From: Fonticella tunisiensis
GTDB taxonomy: Bacteria; Bacillota; Clostridia; Clostridiales; Caloramatoraceae
Length of the DNA stretch: 64,000 nt
Reading direction: 5' to 3'
NCBI RefSeq assembly: GCF_004364155.1
Contig: NZ_SOAZ01000005.1
Span: 103,069 to 167,068, forward strand
Shown here: one piece after another, positions 1 to 9,511 of the stretch
How the letters are laid out: each line of letters opens with the position of its first letter
How positions within the stretch are numbered: the first letter of the stretch is position 1
Program-made: the position numbers and the translations under genes
The notes under the pieces: model-generated
The model's database searches: none
The model's input: the letters and a program-made list of their open reading frames with translations, nothing else
Told to the model about the DNA's origin: nothing

Positions 1-578
1 GTAACCGCACTTAAAAGCTCCACATCGTTTACAACCATCTGAATTGCTTCTCTTAAATAAAGATACCCTTTTATATGAGCTGGAACTCCAATCTCATGTA
101 TTATATTTGTAATTTCTGCTTCAAGGGAGTTGGAATTTATATAGCTCTGGCTTTCTGGCACTACTCCGCCTGTTCTTCTAACTTCTGTTGAAACACCCGA
201 TGAAAACATCTGCCTGATTCTTTTTGATAGGATCTCCATGTCGAAGGGTTTTACAACATAATATTCTGCTCCCAGGTTTATAGCCCTCTGTGTAATCTTA
301 TCCTGTCCTACAGCAGATAGCACAATAACCTTAGGCATAGGCACATTCGTCATGGAATTGATTTTTTCAAGAACTCCAAGTCCATCAAGATGGGGCATGA
401 TGATATCAAGTACAAGCGCATCGGGTTGATGGCTTGATACAAGCTTAACCGCCTCAAGCCCGTCCTTGGCTATTCCAACCACTTCAAAGTCATTCTGACC
501 TTTTAAATAATCACTCAAGATACCGGAAAATTCCTTGTTATCATCTGCAATAACTATTTTGATTTTACCGTTTTCCAT
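1..578 (-). CDS. spo0A: Spo0A, sporulation response regulator (C-terminus cut by window edge)
   Basis: Master transcription factor for entry into sporulation, activated by phosphorelay or histidine kinases. The visible 192 residues hold a receiver domain with the acidic pair at D11/D12, the phospho-acceptor D58 (LDIIMP), S88 and K110. A linker and the start of the Spo0A-specific DNA-binding domain follow ([20 protein letters not shown]). The rest of the DNA-binding domain lies left of position 1. The ATG at 576-578 follows a strong GGGAGGTTACATT ribosome site. The gene lies downstream of spoIVB in the same orientation, the usual order in Clostridia and Bacilli. It has a sigma-H-like promoter and a 0A box directly upstream. 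Confidence 0.97.
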   Translation of the reverse strand, partial: MENGKIKIVIADDNKEFSGILSDYLKGQNDFEVVGIAKDGLEAVKLVSSHQPDALVLDIIMPHLDGLGVLEKINSMTNVPMPKVIVLSAVGQDKITQRAINLGAEYYVVKPFDMEILSKRIRQMFSSGVSTEVRRTGGVVPESQSYINSNSLEAEITNIIHEIGVPAHIKGYLYLREAIQMVVNDVELLSAV

Positions 579-619
579 AATGTAACCTCCCATTTAACTT
601 CCATTTCCTAGCAAAGTAT

Positions 620-648
620 TTATTCGACAAAACTATAAATATTCCTTC
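620..648 (-). promoter_or_regulatory. sigma-H-like promoter with overlapping 0A box upstream of spo0A
   Basis: On the minus strand a -35-like GAAGGAATA (640-648) is followed after 13 bases by CGAATAA (620-626), close to the sigma-H pattern RWAGGAWWT / HGAATWW. A perfect 0A box TGTCGAA (623-629) overlaps the -10 element. This suggests Spo0A feedback on its own gene. The motif match is seen; the regulation is inferred from Bacillus and Clostridium spo0A. Confidence 0.6.
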
Positions 649-821
649 TAAAATACAAAATTTTTTTAAATAGTTATGTATTTTTAAAAATAATTACACT
701 TTCTACATATAAAATAAAATTTTACAGCGACACATAAAACTATCGATATTTCATTATATTCCATATAAATCCAAATTATTATATAAATAATCATATAACT
801 CAACGGATATTTTCTTCATAT

Positions 822-856
822 CAAAAAAAGAGATAAAAGCTTATACTTTTATCTCC
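822..856 (-). terminator. Intrinsic terminator after spoIVB
   Basis: Perfect 10-bp inverted repeat GAGATAAAAG / CTTTTATCTC (830-855), followed on the minus strand by seven T residues. It lies about 120 bases past the spoIVB stop and separates spoIVB from spo0A. Confidence 0.75.
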
Positions 857-886
857 ATTAATCTATAGCGCCGAAAAATTACAAAC

Positions 887-960
887 AGTCGTAGATAAAA
901 AATATATGGGATAAAGAATGGAACGGACAAATTGAAATTATGGGTTAGAGCGTAGAAAAG
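887..960. repeat. Possible fragment of the palindromic repeat family
   Basis: Contains GATAAAAAATATATGG, matching one end of the GTTGTGCTAG-ended palindromic elements found elsewhere in the window. The rest does not align by eye. Together with the terminator and promoter, this is all I can see in the 395-base spo0A-spoIVB gap; the remainder is AT-rich. Confidence 0.35.
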
Positions 961-973
961 ATCATTTTTAATT

Positions 974-2209
974 CTATATATCAAAACCTGCTTCTTTTAA
1001 CATCCATTCGATATATATTCCATATCCCATATCGGGTTTATTTACAAAAACATGTGTTACTGCTCCAACTAGCTTCCCGTCCTGTATTATAGGACTTCCA
1101 CTCATACCCTGTACGATTCCTCCCGTCTTTTCAATTAACCTTTGATCAGTGACCCTTATAATCATACTTTTGGGATTTAATCTGCTTTGAGGAGTGAGCT
1201 TTTCAATATATATATCGTATTCCTTTACCTCATCACCCTGTATAGAGGTCAATATTTTTGCAGGCCCCTCCTTGATCTCGCTCTGTCTTGCTATTGGTAT
1301 TGGTTTATTATAACTATTTCTGGTCAGGATTTTATCTGACTCACCGTATATACCTGCAGGAGTATTTTTATTCAACGTTCCTATTTCATCATCCTCAGAA
1401 AATATACCCCTGAGCTCCCCTGGCTTACCTCTAGCTCCCTGCTCTACCGATATTATCTTTGCGTTATATATTTTCCCATCCCTTATTGGAAGAAGCTTTC
1501 CTGTATCCACATCATTTATGGGATGGCCGAGCGCTCCGAATTTTCCGGAAACAGGATCATAGAAAGTCAAGGTACCTACTCCTGCCGTTGAATCCCTCAC
1601 CCATAGTCCAATTTTATATTCATTTTTGTTACCGGTTGCCACAGGCGTTATCTGAAGCTTTTTAACTTCACCTTTTCTATTTATTTTAACATCTATCACC
1701 TTGTTTCTATTGCTTGAAATAACATCCGAAAGTTGCTTACTGCTTTCGATTCTTTTTCCATCTACCTCTATGATACAATCACCTATCTCAATTCCTGCCT
1801 TCACAGCAGGGCTTTGCTCTCTGCCTGAAGGAGTTTCTACATCTGAAAATCCAACAACAAGTATCCCATCAGTATGGAGTTTGACTCCGATTGGATATCC
1901 TCCCGGTATTACTTTTATCTCAGGAAGAAAATTTATGGTCATTTTTTTTATGGGTATTATCCCAAAAAGCTTAACATTTATATGCAGCTTATTTAGTTTA
2001 TAACTGGATTTTTCATCATAATTCTTTTCATCAGAATCTATTTTATATAATAAATTAGATTTTAAATTTTCATTACTCATCAATTCCCTGTTGCTATCTG
2101 TTATATTCATATTTCCCGGCATCGACATGACATTTATTGTGGAAAATACTAAAAATATTAGTAAGGCAACAAGAAAACTCAATAAAACCCTGTATTTATT
2201 AATTTTCAA
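974..2209 (-). CDS. spoIVB: SpoIVB, sporulation signalling serine peptidase (family S55)
   Basis: Forespore-made protease that in Bacillus crosses to the intermembrane space and cleaves SpoIVFA, triggering pro-sigma-K processing. Visible parts: an N-terminal membrane anchor (about residues 8-30), a PDZ domain (about 115-190, with QSPAVKAGIEIGDCI), the catalytic-type His in LGHPIND, and the serine motif GMSGSPII near the C-terminus. The length (411 aa) fits the family. I chose the TTG start at 2207-2209 because GGAG lies 8 bases upstream; a GTG three codons earlier is too close to that site. It sits between recN and spo0A, the conserved order. An intact sigK in the same window fits a working SpoIVB pathway. 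Confidence 0.95.
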   Translation of the reverse strand: MKINKYRVLLSFLVALLIFLVFSTINVMSMPGNMNITDSNRELMSNENLKSNLLYKIDSDEKNYDEKSSYKLNKLHINVKLFGIIPIKKMTINFLPEIKVIPGGYPIGVKLHTDGILVVGFSDVETPSGREQSPAVKAGIEIGDCIIEVDGKRIESSKQLSDVISSNRNKVIDVKINRKGEVKKLQITPVATGNKNEYKIGLWVRDSTAGVGTLTFYDPVSGKFGALGHPINDVDTGKLLPIRDGKIYNAKIISVEQGARGKPGELRGIFSEDDEIGTLNKNTPAGIYGESDKILTRNSYNKPIPIARQSEIKEGPAKILTSIQGDEVKEYDIYIEKLTPQSRLNPKSMIIRVTDQRLIEKTGGIVQGMSGSPIIQDGKLVGAVTHVFVNKPDMGYGIYIEWMLKEAGFDI

Positions 2210-2343
2210 GCCTATCACTCCTTTGCAGTCGTTTTTTCCAAGTCACCTTCCTTTCTTTAAATCTAACTTAACCTTTTTAGTGTCCACATATACTATAATA
2301 AAGATTGTAGGAATTACATTATGAAGATAATATGAGAAATCTG

Positions 2344-2380
2344 ACAAAAAAATAAAAAAGCATGTAATACAACATGCTTT
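2344..2380 (-). terminator. Terminator at the end of recN
   Basis: AAAAGCATGT / ACATGCTTTT stem (2357-2380), followed on the minus strand by a T-rich run. It overlaps the recN stop codon and ends the nadK-argR-recN transcript before spoIVB. Confidence 0.8.
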
Positions 2381-4074
2381 TAATTTCTTATTTTATATTT
2401 AAGGTCCCTTGCAAGCTCCAGCATTTCTTTAGAGTGATTTCTTGTAAGCTCTGTCACAATTGCTCCGCCTAACATTCTCGCAAGCTCATCCACCTGATCT
2501 ATATATTCCAGCTTCTGTACGGTAGTTACAGTTTTGTCATTATTTATAAATTTTTGTATTTTAAAATGCACATCAGCCATTGAAGCAATTTGTGGAAGAT
2601 GGGTAACGCATAATATCTGATGATTCTTTGCGATTAAAACCATCTTTTCAGCAACAGACTGTGCAGTTCTTCCACTTATTCCTGTATCAATTTCATCGAA
2701 TATAAGGGTTGGTATCCTGTCCACATCTGCAATTACGCTCTTTATGGCAAGCATAATTCTCGACATTTCTCCACCGGATGCAACTTTGCTAAGTGGCCTA
2801 AGGGGCTCTCCAGGGTTGGCAGTCATTGTGAAATAGACATTATCATTTCCGTTTTCTCCAAGTTCTTCCCTTTCCTTTACCTCCACTTTAAATATGGCTC
2901 TCTCCATACCAAGATACTTAAGCTCCTTCTCTATAGCTTCTTTAAGCCTTAGTGCTGTCTTCTTTCTAATTTCAGTCATTTGAGCTGCAATCTCCCTTAG
3001 GTTCTTTAAATATTCATCCTTCTTTTTATTCATATCTTCAATTATTTCTTCACTGCGCTCTATCTTGGAAAGCTCTTCCTTTATCTTATCATAATACTGT
3101 AATATTTCCTCTATTGTGCTTCCATACTTTCTTTTCAGCCTGTTAATCAAATCAAGCCTTGCTTCTATGTCGTTCAGTTCCTCAGGGTCAAAATCTATAC
3201 TATCCCTGTATTCCCTGATTTCATCAATTATATCCTTAAGCTGATAATACAAATCCTCAAGGGATGTCTTCATTTTGCTGAGATTTTCATCGTATTTTTC
3301 AATTGACTCCAGATGGGAAATTCCTACACCCATAAGGTCATACGCACAGCCCTTCTCCTCCCCTTCATAGAGGCTTTCGTAGGCCGCGGCAAGGTTGGAT
3401 ATGATTTTTTCAGAATTTGCAAGTATGTCCTTTCTTTTTGCAAGTTCTTCATCCTCACCGATCTTAAGGTTAGCCTCGGAAATCTCCTGTATCTGGAAGC
3501 TCAATAGATCCATCCTTCTCAGTTTGTACTGCTCATCAGCGTTTAACTTGTTAAGCTCCCTTTTAATTTCCTTTAAATCTGCATATTTTTGCCTGTATTC
3601 CTTTTTTAGGGCTTGGAAGCTTTCTCCACAGAAAGAGTCAAGTATGTCCATATGACTGTCCTCATCCAGAAGTGATTGATGTTCATGTTGTCCATGAATA
3701 TCGATTAAATATTTGCCTGCCTGTTTTAAGAGTCCAACGGTTACGGTTCTTCCATTTATCCTTGATATGCTTCTTCCGCTCTGATTTATTTCCCTGGTTA
3801 TTACCACCACTTCGTCTGTTTCAATTCCATTTTCCAAGAGTAACCGGTTAAACTCTTCGTTTCTAACTTCAAAAACCCCTTCTACATAGGCAGATTCCTC
3901 TCCGGTTCTTATTATATCCTTGCTCTGCTTATCTCCTAGAAGAAAGTTAACGGAATCTATAATTATGGATTTTCCTGCACCAGTTTCACCGGTTAATATA
4001 TTAAGACCCTCTGCAAATTCCAGATCCACTCTGTCAATGAGTGCAAAATTTTTTACGTGCAGTTCAAGGAGCAT
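2380..4074 (-). CDS. recN: RecN, DNA double-strand break repair ATPase
   Basis: SMC-like ATPase that acts early in recombinational repair. Walker A GETGAGKS lies at residues 29-36. Two coiled-coil arms span roughly 150-390. The ABC signature VASGGEMSRIMLA and Walker B LIFDEIDTG lie near the C-terminus. At 564 aa it is the usual family length. Its ATG overlaps the argR stop as TAATG, so the two are translationally coupled. The argR-recN pairing is classic for Firmicutes. Confidence 0.97.
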   Translation of the reverse strand: MLLELHVKNFALIDRVDLEFAEGLNILTGETGAGKSIIIDSVNFLLGDKQSKDIIRTGEESAYVEGVFEVRNEEFNRLLLENGIETDEVVVITREINQSGRSISRINGRTVTVGLLKQAGKYLIDIHGQHEHQSLLDEDSHMDILDSFCGESFQALKKEYRQKYADLKEIKRELNKLNADEQYKLRRMDLLSFQIQEISEANLKIGEDEELAKRKDILANSEKIISNLAAAYESLYEGEEKGCAYDLMGVGISHLESIEKYDENLSKMKTSLEDLYYQLKDIIDEIREYRDSIDFDPEELNDIEARLDLINRLKRKYGSTIEEILQYYDKIKEELSKIERSEEIIEDMNKKKDEYLKNLREIAAQMTEIRKKTALRLKEAIEKELKYLGMERAIFKVEVKEREELGENGNDNVYFTMTANPGEPLRPLSKVASGGEMSRIMLAIKSVIADVDRIPTLIFDEIDTGISGRTAQSVAEKMVLIAKNHQILCVTHLPQIASMADVHFKIQKFINNDKTVTTVQKLEYIDQVDELARMLGGAIVTELTRNHSKEMLELARDLKYKIRN

Positions 4075-4538
4075 TAAAGGTCCTCCTGTTCATTAAGTAG
4101 TTTTTTAAACTTTGTGACAAGCTCCTGAGCCTTCTCAGGTGTTCTAGCAAGTACAAAAATAGTATTATCCCCTGCAAGGGATCCTACTATTCCATCCCAT
4201 CCCAGTGAATCAATTGCTTCTGCAGCTGCTGAGGCAGAGCCTGACAAAGTTTTAAGTACAATAGTATTTCCTACATAATCTACATTCAGAACTGTTTGTA
4301 CGAAAATATTTACGAGCTTATCGGTTACTGTGCCTTCACCCTTAGAGATTGCTGCATATTTGTACTTTCCTGACTGGGACATGACTTTGATTAGCTTTAG
4401 TTCCTTTATATCCCTCGAAACAGTTGCCTGAGTTACGTCCATACCCTGCTTTCTAAGCTCATCTACAAGCTCTTCCTGGGTTTCGATATCCTTCCGGCTT
4501 ATGATTTCCAGTATCTTTGCATGTCTTGCAATCTTCAT
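4074..4538 (-). CDS. argR: ArgR/AhrC arginine repressor
   Basis: Arginine-responsive hexameric repressor/activator of arginine metabolism genes. The N-terminal winged helix (about residues 1-70) has the [12 protein letters not shown] recognition segment. The C-terminal oligomerisation and arginine-binding domain has [12 protein letters not shown] near residue 125, matching the family's GT(I/L)AGDDT motif. At 154 aa it is the normal length. It is co-transcribed with nadK upstream and recN downstream. Confidence 0.95.
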   Translation of the reverse strand: MKIARHAKILEIISRKDIETQEELVDELRKQGMDVTQATVSRDIKELKLIKVMSQSGKYKYAAISKGEGTVTDKLVNIFVQTVLNVDYVGNTIVLKTLSGSASAAAEAIDSLGWDGIVGSLAGDNTIFVLARTPEKAQELVTKFKKLLNEQEDL

Positions 4539-4609
4539 ATGTTAAACCCCTTTCTTACCCTGCAAATCCTTACAGGAAAAGATAAAATACATCATCATAT
4601 AAAAATGAA

Positions 4610-5467
4610 TCAAACCGAAGATTCCTTAAGCTTGCTCCTTAATACGTCATAGAAACTTCTAGTGCACAATTTAATAAATTTTGCTGCAAGTGGAGCCCTC
4701 CTGACAATCACCCTATCTCCGCTCTTTATCACGTGACCCTGTTGCCCATCAAGGGTAATGTAAACCTCCTGATAGATACCTGCAACCTCAATTCTTATGG
4801 ACTCCTCATCAGAAACTACAATGCTTCTTGAACTTAAGGAGTGAGGACAAATAGGAGTTAAAAGCATCACCTTCACTCCCGGGCTTACAATAGGACCTCC
4901 CGCTGACAAAGAATAGGCGGTTGAACCCGTGGGGGTTGATATTACAAGTCCATCGGCTTTGTAAGTATCTACATATTTGTCATCGATAGAGGTTTTAAGG
5001 GTAATCATCCTTGAAAGTGGTCCCCTTGTAAGCACCACATCGTTTAAACAATAAAATGTTTCAGCATGCTGATCCTCTTTGAGAATATTTGCTTCAAGCA
5101 TCATTCTTTCTTCCATACAGTAGTTACCCTTCAATACCCTTTCAAGGCCAATGAAAACATCGTCAACTTCCAGCTCAGTTATGAAACCAAGGTGTCCCAT
5201 ATTAACTCCTAGAATAGGGGTTTCAAATTGAGCGGCCTGTCTTGCTACTCCCAGAAGTGTTCCATCCCCTCCAAGAACTATTACAAAATCCGATTGCCTG
5301 TATAAATCATCAGGTGGAAACCCGAGCTCTAACCTATTTAGCTGTGCAGCAGTAACTTCAGAAAGAAGAACCTCCTGCTTCCTTTCCTCAAGCCATTTGA
5401 CTATTGAAGCTGTAACCTTTAAATTGGTATCCTTCGTTAAATTTACAACAATTCCAATCCTAGCCAT
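4610..5467 (-). CDS. nadK: NAD kinase
   Basis: Phosphorylates NAD to NADP using ATP or polyphosphate. Hallmarks are VLGGDGTLLGVAR (about residues 63-75), LNDVVLTRG and TPTGSTAYSLSAGGPI, which form the nucleotide-binding site. The 285-aa length is typical. It lies between tlyA and argR in the conserved dxs-tlyA-nadK-argR-recN cluster. Confidence 0.97.
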   Translation of the reverse strand: MARIGIVVNLTKDTNLKVTASIVKWLEERKQEVLLSEVTAAQLNRLELGFPPDDLYRQSDFVIVLGGDGTLLGVARQAAQFETPILGVNMGHLGFITELEVDDVFIGLERVLKGNYCMEERMMLEANILKEDQHAETFYCLNDVVLTRGPLSRMITLKTSIDDKYVDTYKADGLVISTPTGSTAYSLSAGGPIVSPGVKVMLLTPICPHSLSSRSIVVSDEESIRIEVAGIYQEVYITLDGQQGHVIKSGDRVIVRRAPLAAKFIKLCTRSFYDVLRSKLKESSV

Positions 5468-5533
5468 ACTGCCACCGCCAGTTCACTTAATAATATTGTT
5501 CTACACAAATCATGGGATTCCTCTTTTTTACGT

Positions 5534-6367
5534 CTAAATTTCCAGAATTTTATGAGAATCTTCGACCACTTTCCATATTAACTTATCCAGGTTTTCTTTT
5601 AAAGATTCTTCATAAATGTTTTTTCCCTCGCTATTTTTAAGATAAGCAAGGTACTCAATATTTCCTTCGGGCCCCTTTATTGGTGAAAAGGTTAATCCCT
5701 TAAGGCTAAATCCAATGCATAAAGCAAAATTCAGCACATTTTCAATAACTTCCCTATGTATTTCTGGTTCCCTGACAACCCCTTTTTTGCCTACTTTATC
5801 CCTTCCAGCTTCAAACTGGGGCTTTATAAGGGCTATTACCTCTCCAGCAGGCTTTAAAAGTTCTTTAACCACAGGAAGCACCAGCCTAAGTGAAATAAAT
5901 GCCACATCTATCGAAACAAAATCCACCTGTTCACCTATATCTTCCTGCTTAACAAAACGTATATTGGTTCTTTCCATAGAAACAACCCTGGGATCCTTTC
6001 TAAGCTCCCAAGCTAGCTGACCATAGCCAACATCGATTGAAAAAACCTTTATGGCTCCATTTTTAAGCATACAGTCGGTAAAACCTCCTGTTGATGCTCC
6101 TACATCAATACATATTTTATTTTTTAAATCAATTTCAAACTCCTTTATGGCCTTTTCAAGTTTCAATCCACCTCTGCTCACATAGGGAATTGCAACTCCC
6201 TTTACCTCTATCTTACACTCTCTTCTTACCTTTTCCCCTGCCTTATCGACCCTGACATTATCAACAAAAACAAGCCCTGCCATAATGTGCTTTTTTGCCT
6301 TTTCACGGCTGTCGAAAAAACCTCTTTCAACCAGCAGGGTATCAAGTCTTTCCTTTCCTTCAGCCAT
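5534..6367 (-). CDS. tlyA: TlyA family rRNA 2'-O-methyltransferase
   Basis: Predicted SAM-dependent ribose methyltransferase for 16S/23S rRNA; some homologues are annotated as hemolysins. An S4 RNA-binding domain covers residues 1-65 (RLDTLLVERGFFDSREKAKK). The FtsJ-like Rossmann core has the SAM motif DVGASTGGFTDCML (about 92-105). The 277-aa length is normal. It sits 12 bases after the dxs stop, so probably the same transcript. Confidence 0.93.
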   Translation of the reverse strand: MAEGKERLDTLLVERGFFDSREKAKKHIMAGLVFVDNVRVDKAGEKVRRECKIEVKGVAIPYVSRGGLKLEKAIKEFEIDLKNKICIDVGASTGGFTDCMLKNGAIKVFSIDVGYGQLAWELRKDPRVVSMERTNIRFVKQEDIGEQVDFVSIDVAFISLRLVLPVVKELLKPAGEVIALIKPQFEAGRDKVGKKGVVREPEIHREVIENVLNFALCIGFSLKGLTFSPIKGPEGNIEYLAYLKNSEGKNIYEESLKENLDKLIWKVVEDSHKILEI

Positions 6368-6379
6368 CGTACTCTCCCT

Positions 6380-8236
6380 CTATATGTTTTTCAATATAGT
6401 ATTCATTATACCATCAACATCCAGTCCATATTTTTTATATAATATTTTCTGGCTTCCATGGGTTATAAATTCATCAGGATATCCCATCATAACTATTCTA
6501 CCCCTGTAATTTTTTAATGAAGCATGCTCAAGTACAGATGAGCCGAAACCACCTGCAACAAGATTATCCTCCACCGTAAATATTATGTCGTACTCATCAA
6601 ATATATTGTTCAGCATGATTGTATCGAGGGGTTTTATAAACCTGCAGTTTACAAGCCTGGCATTTATACCTTTAGCCCCAAGCTTTTCCACTACCTTATA
6701 TGAATTTTGTACCATTTTACCGACAGCAAGAATAGCCAGATCCTTTCCCTCTGAAAGTGTTTCCCATTTTCCTAAAGATATCTCATCATATTTTTCAAAC
6801 TCTACTTCAGAATCGCCACCCCTTGGATATCTTATAGCCACAGGGCCATTAAATGCAAAAATCCATTCTAGCATCATTCTAAACTCTTTTATATCCTTTG
6901 GTGATAGAATAGTTAAATTTGGTATCGGTCTTAGATATGAAATATCAAAAACTCCCTGATGGGTTTCCCCATCCTCACCGACTATTCCTGCCCTGTCTAT
7001 CGCCAGGGTTACAGGCATTTTACCAATGCATATATCATGAATAACCTGATCGTATCCCCTCTGAAGGAAGGTTGAATATACGGCAAATACTGGCTTCAGC
7101 CCGTTTGCCGCAAGTCCCGCCGCCAGAGTTACACCATGCTGCTCGGCAATCCCTACATCAAAAAACCTTTCTGGAAACCTTTCAGCAAAGGCTTTAAGAC
7201 CTGTGCCATCAGGCATTGCTGCTGTTATGGCAACCAGTTTATCGTTTTTCTCCCCTTCCTTTATCATTTCCTCCCCAAAGGCACTGGAATAGGTGAGGTT
7301 TGAAGCCTTAAGGCTCTCACCTGTTTCCACCTTAAATGGATCAATACCGTGAAACCTGTCGGGCTTTGCCTCAGCGAAGCAGTATCCTTTACCCTTCTTC
7401 GTAACTACATGGATTAGAACAGGGCCCTTTCTCTTTTTAGCCCCAACAAGCACCTCACATACCCTGCCAATATCATGGCCATCTATGGGGCCTAGATATG
7501 TAAAGCCCAGTTCCTCAAAAATCATTCCATTGACAAGGAGGTATTTAAGGCTTTCCTTAACCCTTTCAGCCGATTTATACAGGTTGTTGCCTACAGCTGG
7601 TATTCTTTTTAACAGATTTTCTATATCGTTCCTTAAATTCAAATACACAGGTTCTGTTCTTATTTTGCTTAAGTAGCCTGACAGACTGCCTACATTTTGA
7701 GCTATGGACATTTCATTGTCGTTGAGCACAACTATCAAATCCGTATTCGAATTTCCAGCATCATTAAGGGCCTCAAATGCCATACCGCCGGTTAGGGCAC
7801 CGTCGCCAATTACCGCAACGACGCTGTATTTCTCCTTCTTTATATCCCTTGCCCTGGCCATTCCAAGGGCTACAGATATTGATGTGCTGCTGTGACCTGT
7901 TGCAAAGCTGTCATATACGCTTTCATTGGGCTTTGGAAATCCGCTCATTCCACCATATTTTCTAAGTGTAGCAAAATTTCCCTTTCGTCCGGTTAAAATC
8001 TTATGTACATAGCATTGATGACCTACATCCCATATTATCCTGTCATCCGGCATATTAAAAATCCTGTGAAGGGCAATTGTAAGCTCAACCACCCCCAGGT
8101 TTGAAGCCAGATGTCCCCCCGTTTTAGAGACGTTTTCAATCAAAAAATCCCTTATCTCATCTGCAAGCTTACACAATTCCTTCATGGAGAATTCCTTCAA
8201 ATCCCGGGGACTGTTAATTCTATCTAAAATCGCCAT
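6380..8236 (-). CDS. dxs: 1-deoxy-D-xylulose-5-phosphate synthase
   Basis: Condenses pyruvate and glyceraldehyde 3-phosphate in the first step of the MEP isoprenoid pathway, using thiamine diphosphate. The ThDP-binding motif GDGALTGGMAFEALND lies near residue 150, and the transketolase-type FDVGIAEQHGV near 365. The length is about 618 aa. I chose the ATG at 8234-8236 (MAILDRIN) with GGGTGAT just upstream rather than a GTG three codons earlier. It lies in the isoprenoid neighbourhood with ispA, separated from it by oapA and OLE RNA. Confidence 0.97.
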   Translation of the reverse strand: MAILDRINSPRDLKEFSMKELCKLADEIRDFLIENVSKTGGHLASNLGVVELTIALHRIFNMPDDRIIWDVGHQCYVHKILTGRKGNFATLRKYGGMSGFPKPNESVYDSFATGHSSTSISVALGMARARDIKKEKYSVVAVIGDGALTGGMAFEALNDAGNSNTDLIVVLNDNEMSIAQNVGSLSGYLSKIRTEPVYLNLRNDIENLLKRIPAVGNNLYKSAERVKESLKYLLVNGMIFEELGFTYLGPIDGHDIGRVCEVLVGAKKRKGPVLIHVVTKKGKGYCFAEAKPDRFHGIDPFKVETGESLKASNLTYSSAFGEEMIKEGEKNDKLVAITAAMPDGTGLKAFAERFPERFFDVGIAEQHGVTLAAGLAANGLKPVFAVYSTFLQRGYDQVIHDICIGKMPVTLAIDRAGIVGEDGETHQGVFDISYLRPIPNLTILSPKDIKEFRMMLEWIFAFNGPVAIRYPRGGDSEVEFEKYDEISLGKWETLSEGKDLAILAVGKMVQNSYKVVEKLGAKGINARLVNCRFIKPLDTIMLNNIFDEYDIIFTVEDNLVAGGFGSSVLEHASLKNYRGRIVMMGYPDEFITHGSQKILYKKYGLDVDGIMNTILKNI

Positions 8237-8254
8237 TTTTATCACCCTGCACCT

Positions 8255-8845
8255 TTATTTTTTTCTCCTTATAGTATCTAAAAACCATGCTACGCTGTAT
8301 ACTATGTTATTGCTTTGTGATATTGCAAAGTTCTTTCCCAGTGCCTTTCCCCCTACAGTTATAGATGCAATTGTTGCACTTATGGCCAGCGTTAATAATG
8401 TTTTTGTTCTATCATCAAAACCTCCATAGGTTATTATTTTCCCTATAATAGCTGCTCCTGCCCCTCCACTTACAACACCACAAACGTCCCCTATAACATC
8501 GTTACAGAAGTTGGATACCTTATCCGCGTTGCGTATTAGAAATACAGCGGTTTTTGCTCCCCTCACCCTTCGAGAAGCCATTGAATGGAATGGTACTTCC
8601 TCTGCAGCAGTTACGGAAACGCCTATGATATCAAATAAAATGCCGGTTAAAATTATCCCAATTAAGATAATAAAAGCAAAAAAAAGATCTACCCTTGCAA
8701 GCATAGCATCAGAAACAAAGCTTATTAATGAGGATATAATGAATGTCCAGATGATTATTCCTATTATCCATTTATAGTTTGTATCCTTGCTCGTTCGCTT
8801 CTTATAAAATTTAATTCTCTTTTTATTATTTTTCTCTTTTTTCAT
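8255..8845 (-). CDS. oapA: OapA, OLE RNA-associated membrane protein
   Basis: Small polytopic membrane protein with four likely transmembrane segments: about residues 27-45, 52-75, a Gly/Ala-rich segment near 125-145, and 155-175. The N-terminus is very basic (KKEKNNKKRIKFYKKR). It lies immediately 3' of the OLE RNA and before dxs, exactly where OLE-associated protein A is found. In Bacillus halodurans OapA binds OLE RNA at the membrane, and the complex has been linked to tolerance of short alcohols, cold and Mg2+. I call it by context, size and topology. Some databases label homologues as CorB-like Mg/Co transporters. The start could also be the GTG at 8858-8860. Confidence 0.87.
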   Translation of the reverse strand: MKKEKNNKKRIKFYKKRTSKDTNYKWIIGIIIWTFIISSLISFVSDAMLARVDLFFAFIILIGIILTGILFDIIGVSVTAAEEVPFHSMASRRVRGAKTAVFLIRNADKVSNFCNDVIGDVCGVVSGGAGAAIIGKIITYGGFDDRTKTLLTLAISATIASITVGGKALGKNFAISQSNNIVYSVAWFLDTIRRKK

Positions 8846-8864
8846 TATTATAATAACCACCTTA

Positions 8865-9456
8865 TATGTAGCCCAAAGTGGCGACAGAAAAGGTTAAGTT
8901 TGCGGCTTAGGTCCAGCAGGCTTTCCCATTTTTGAGACCAGAGCGTCGCCACTCTGGCGGTTTCCCTTTAACCAAAAATCCATACCGTTGCCGGTTATGG
9001 GGCTGGATTACCACTTAGTCCACACTGCAATCCCTTTTCTGCCTCAATCGAACAGTCTAGGAGTTTTCCTCAACAGAATAATCCTATTCTAGCCTCTTTT
9101 GCAGGACTGGTTTCCTACAGCAATAGTTCGCATATATTGGCCTTTATATGCAAACCTGATCTGTCCTCCACCAATCCCACTCAAGGCAGGCTACGCTGCA
9201 AGCAGCTTCAAACCGCTATGCAGGTTTAATCCCGTGCCGTAATACTTTAAAATACCACGCACACGGGTCTCCGCGAAGGTAGGGTCGATTACGCATGCCA
9301 TTGCGGTCGCCCCATCCCCCTTACTCCCAGCACCAACCCACTACTGGGCGTAGCAGGCCAGCACAAGGAACTTCATCGATGTGCCCTTTGACGGATTTTT
9401 AGCCCCGCCTTCAAATAGGATATATCTGACTAGAATACTGCGCCACCCTGGCTGAA
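8865..9456 (-). ncRNA. ole: OLE RNA (ornate, large, extremophilic RNA)
   Basis: About 590 bases with no sustained open frame. Base composition is clearly more GC-rich and structured than the flanking spacers, with many short complementary stems (for example GCCAGAGTGGCGACGCTCTGG near 8938-8960). It sits between ispA and oapA-dxs on the same strand. Size (about 610 nt expected), operon position and direct adjacency to the four-helix OapA gene all match OLE RNA. The 5' end is set from the promoter at 9462-9490. The 3' end is approximate and probably continues into oapA mRNA. Identity rests on context and size, not on a covariance-model hit. Confidence 0.88.
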
Positions 9457-9461
9457 ACAAC

Positions 9462-9490
9462 ATTCTATCATAATTATACATAACACACAA
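9462..9490 (-). promoter_or_regulatory. Sigma-A-type promoter for OLE RNA
   Basis: Minus-strand TTGTGT (9485-9490), 17-base spacer, TAGAAT (9462-9467). The predicted start falls 6-8 bases on, just before the first GC-rich OLE stem. With a terminator after ispA, this makes OLE-oapA a separate transcription unit. Confidence 0.65.
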
Positions 9491-9511
9491 TATTTTTTCT
9501 ATACAATTATG

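Noticed and set aside
8865..9456. RNase P RNA, tmRNA or rRNA fragment in the GC-rich non-coding block
   Set aside because: A GAGGAAAAC-like motif recalls RNase P, but the rest does not fit. Position beside oapA, ispA and dxs and the size fit OLE RNA better.
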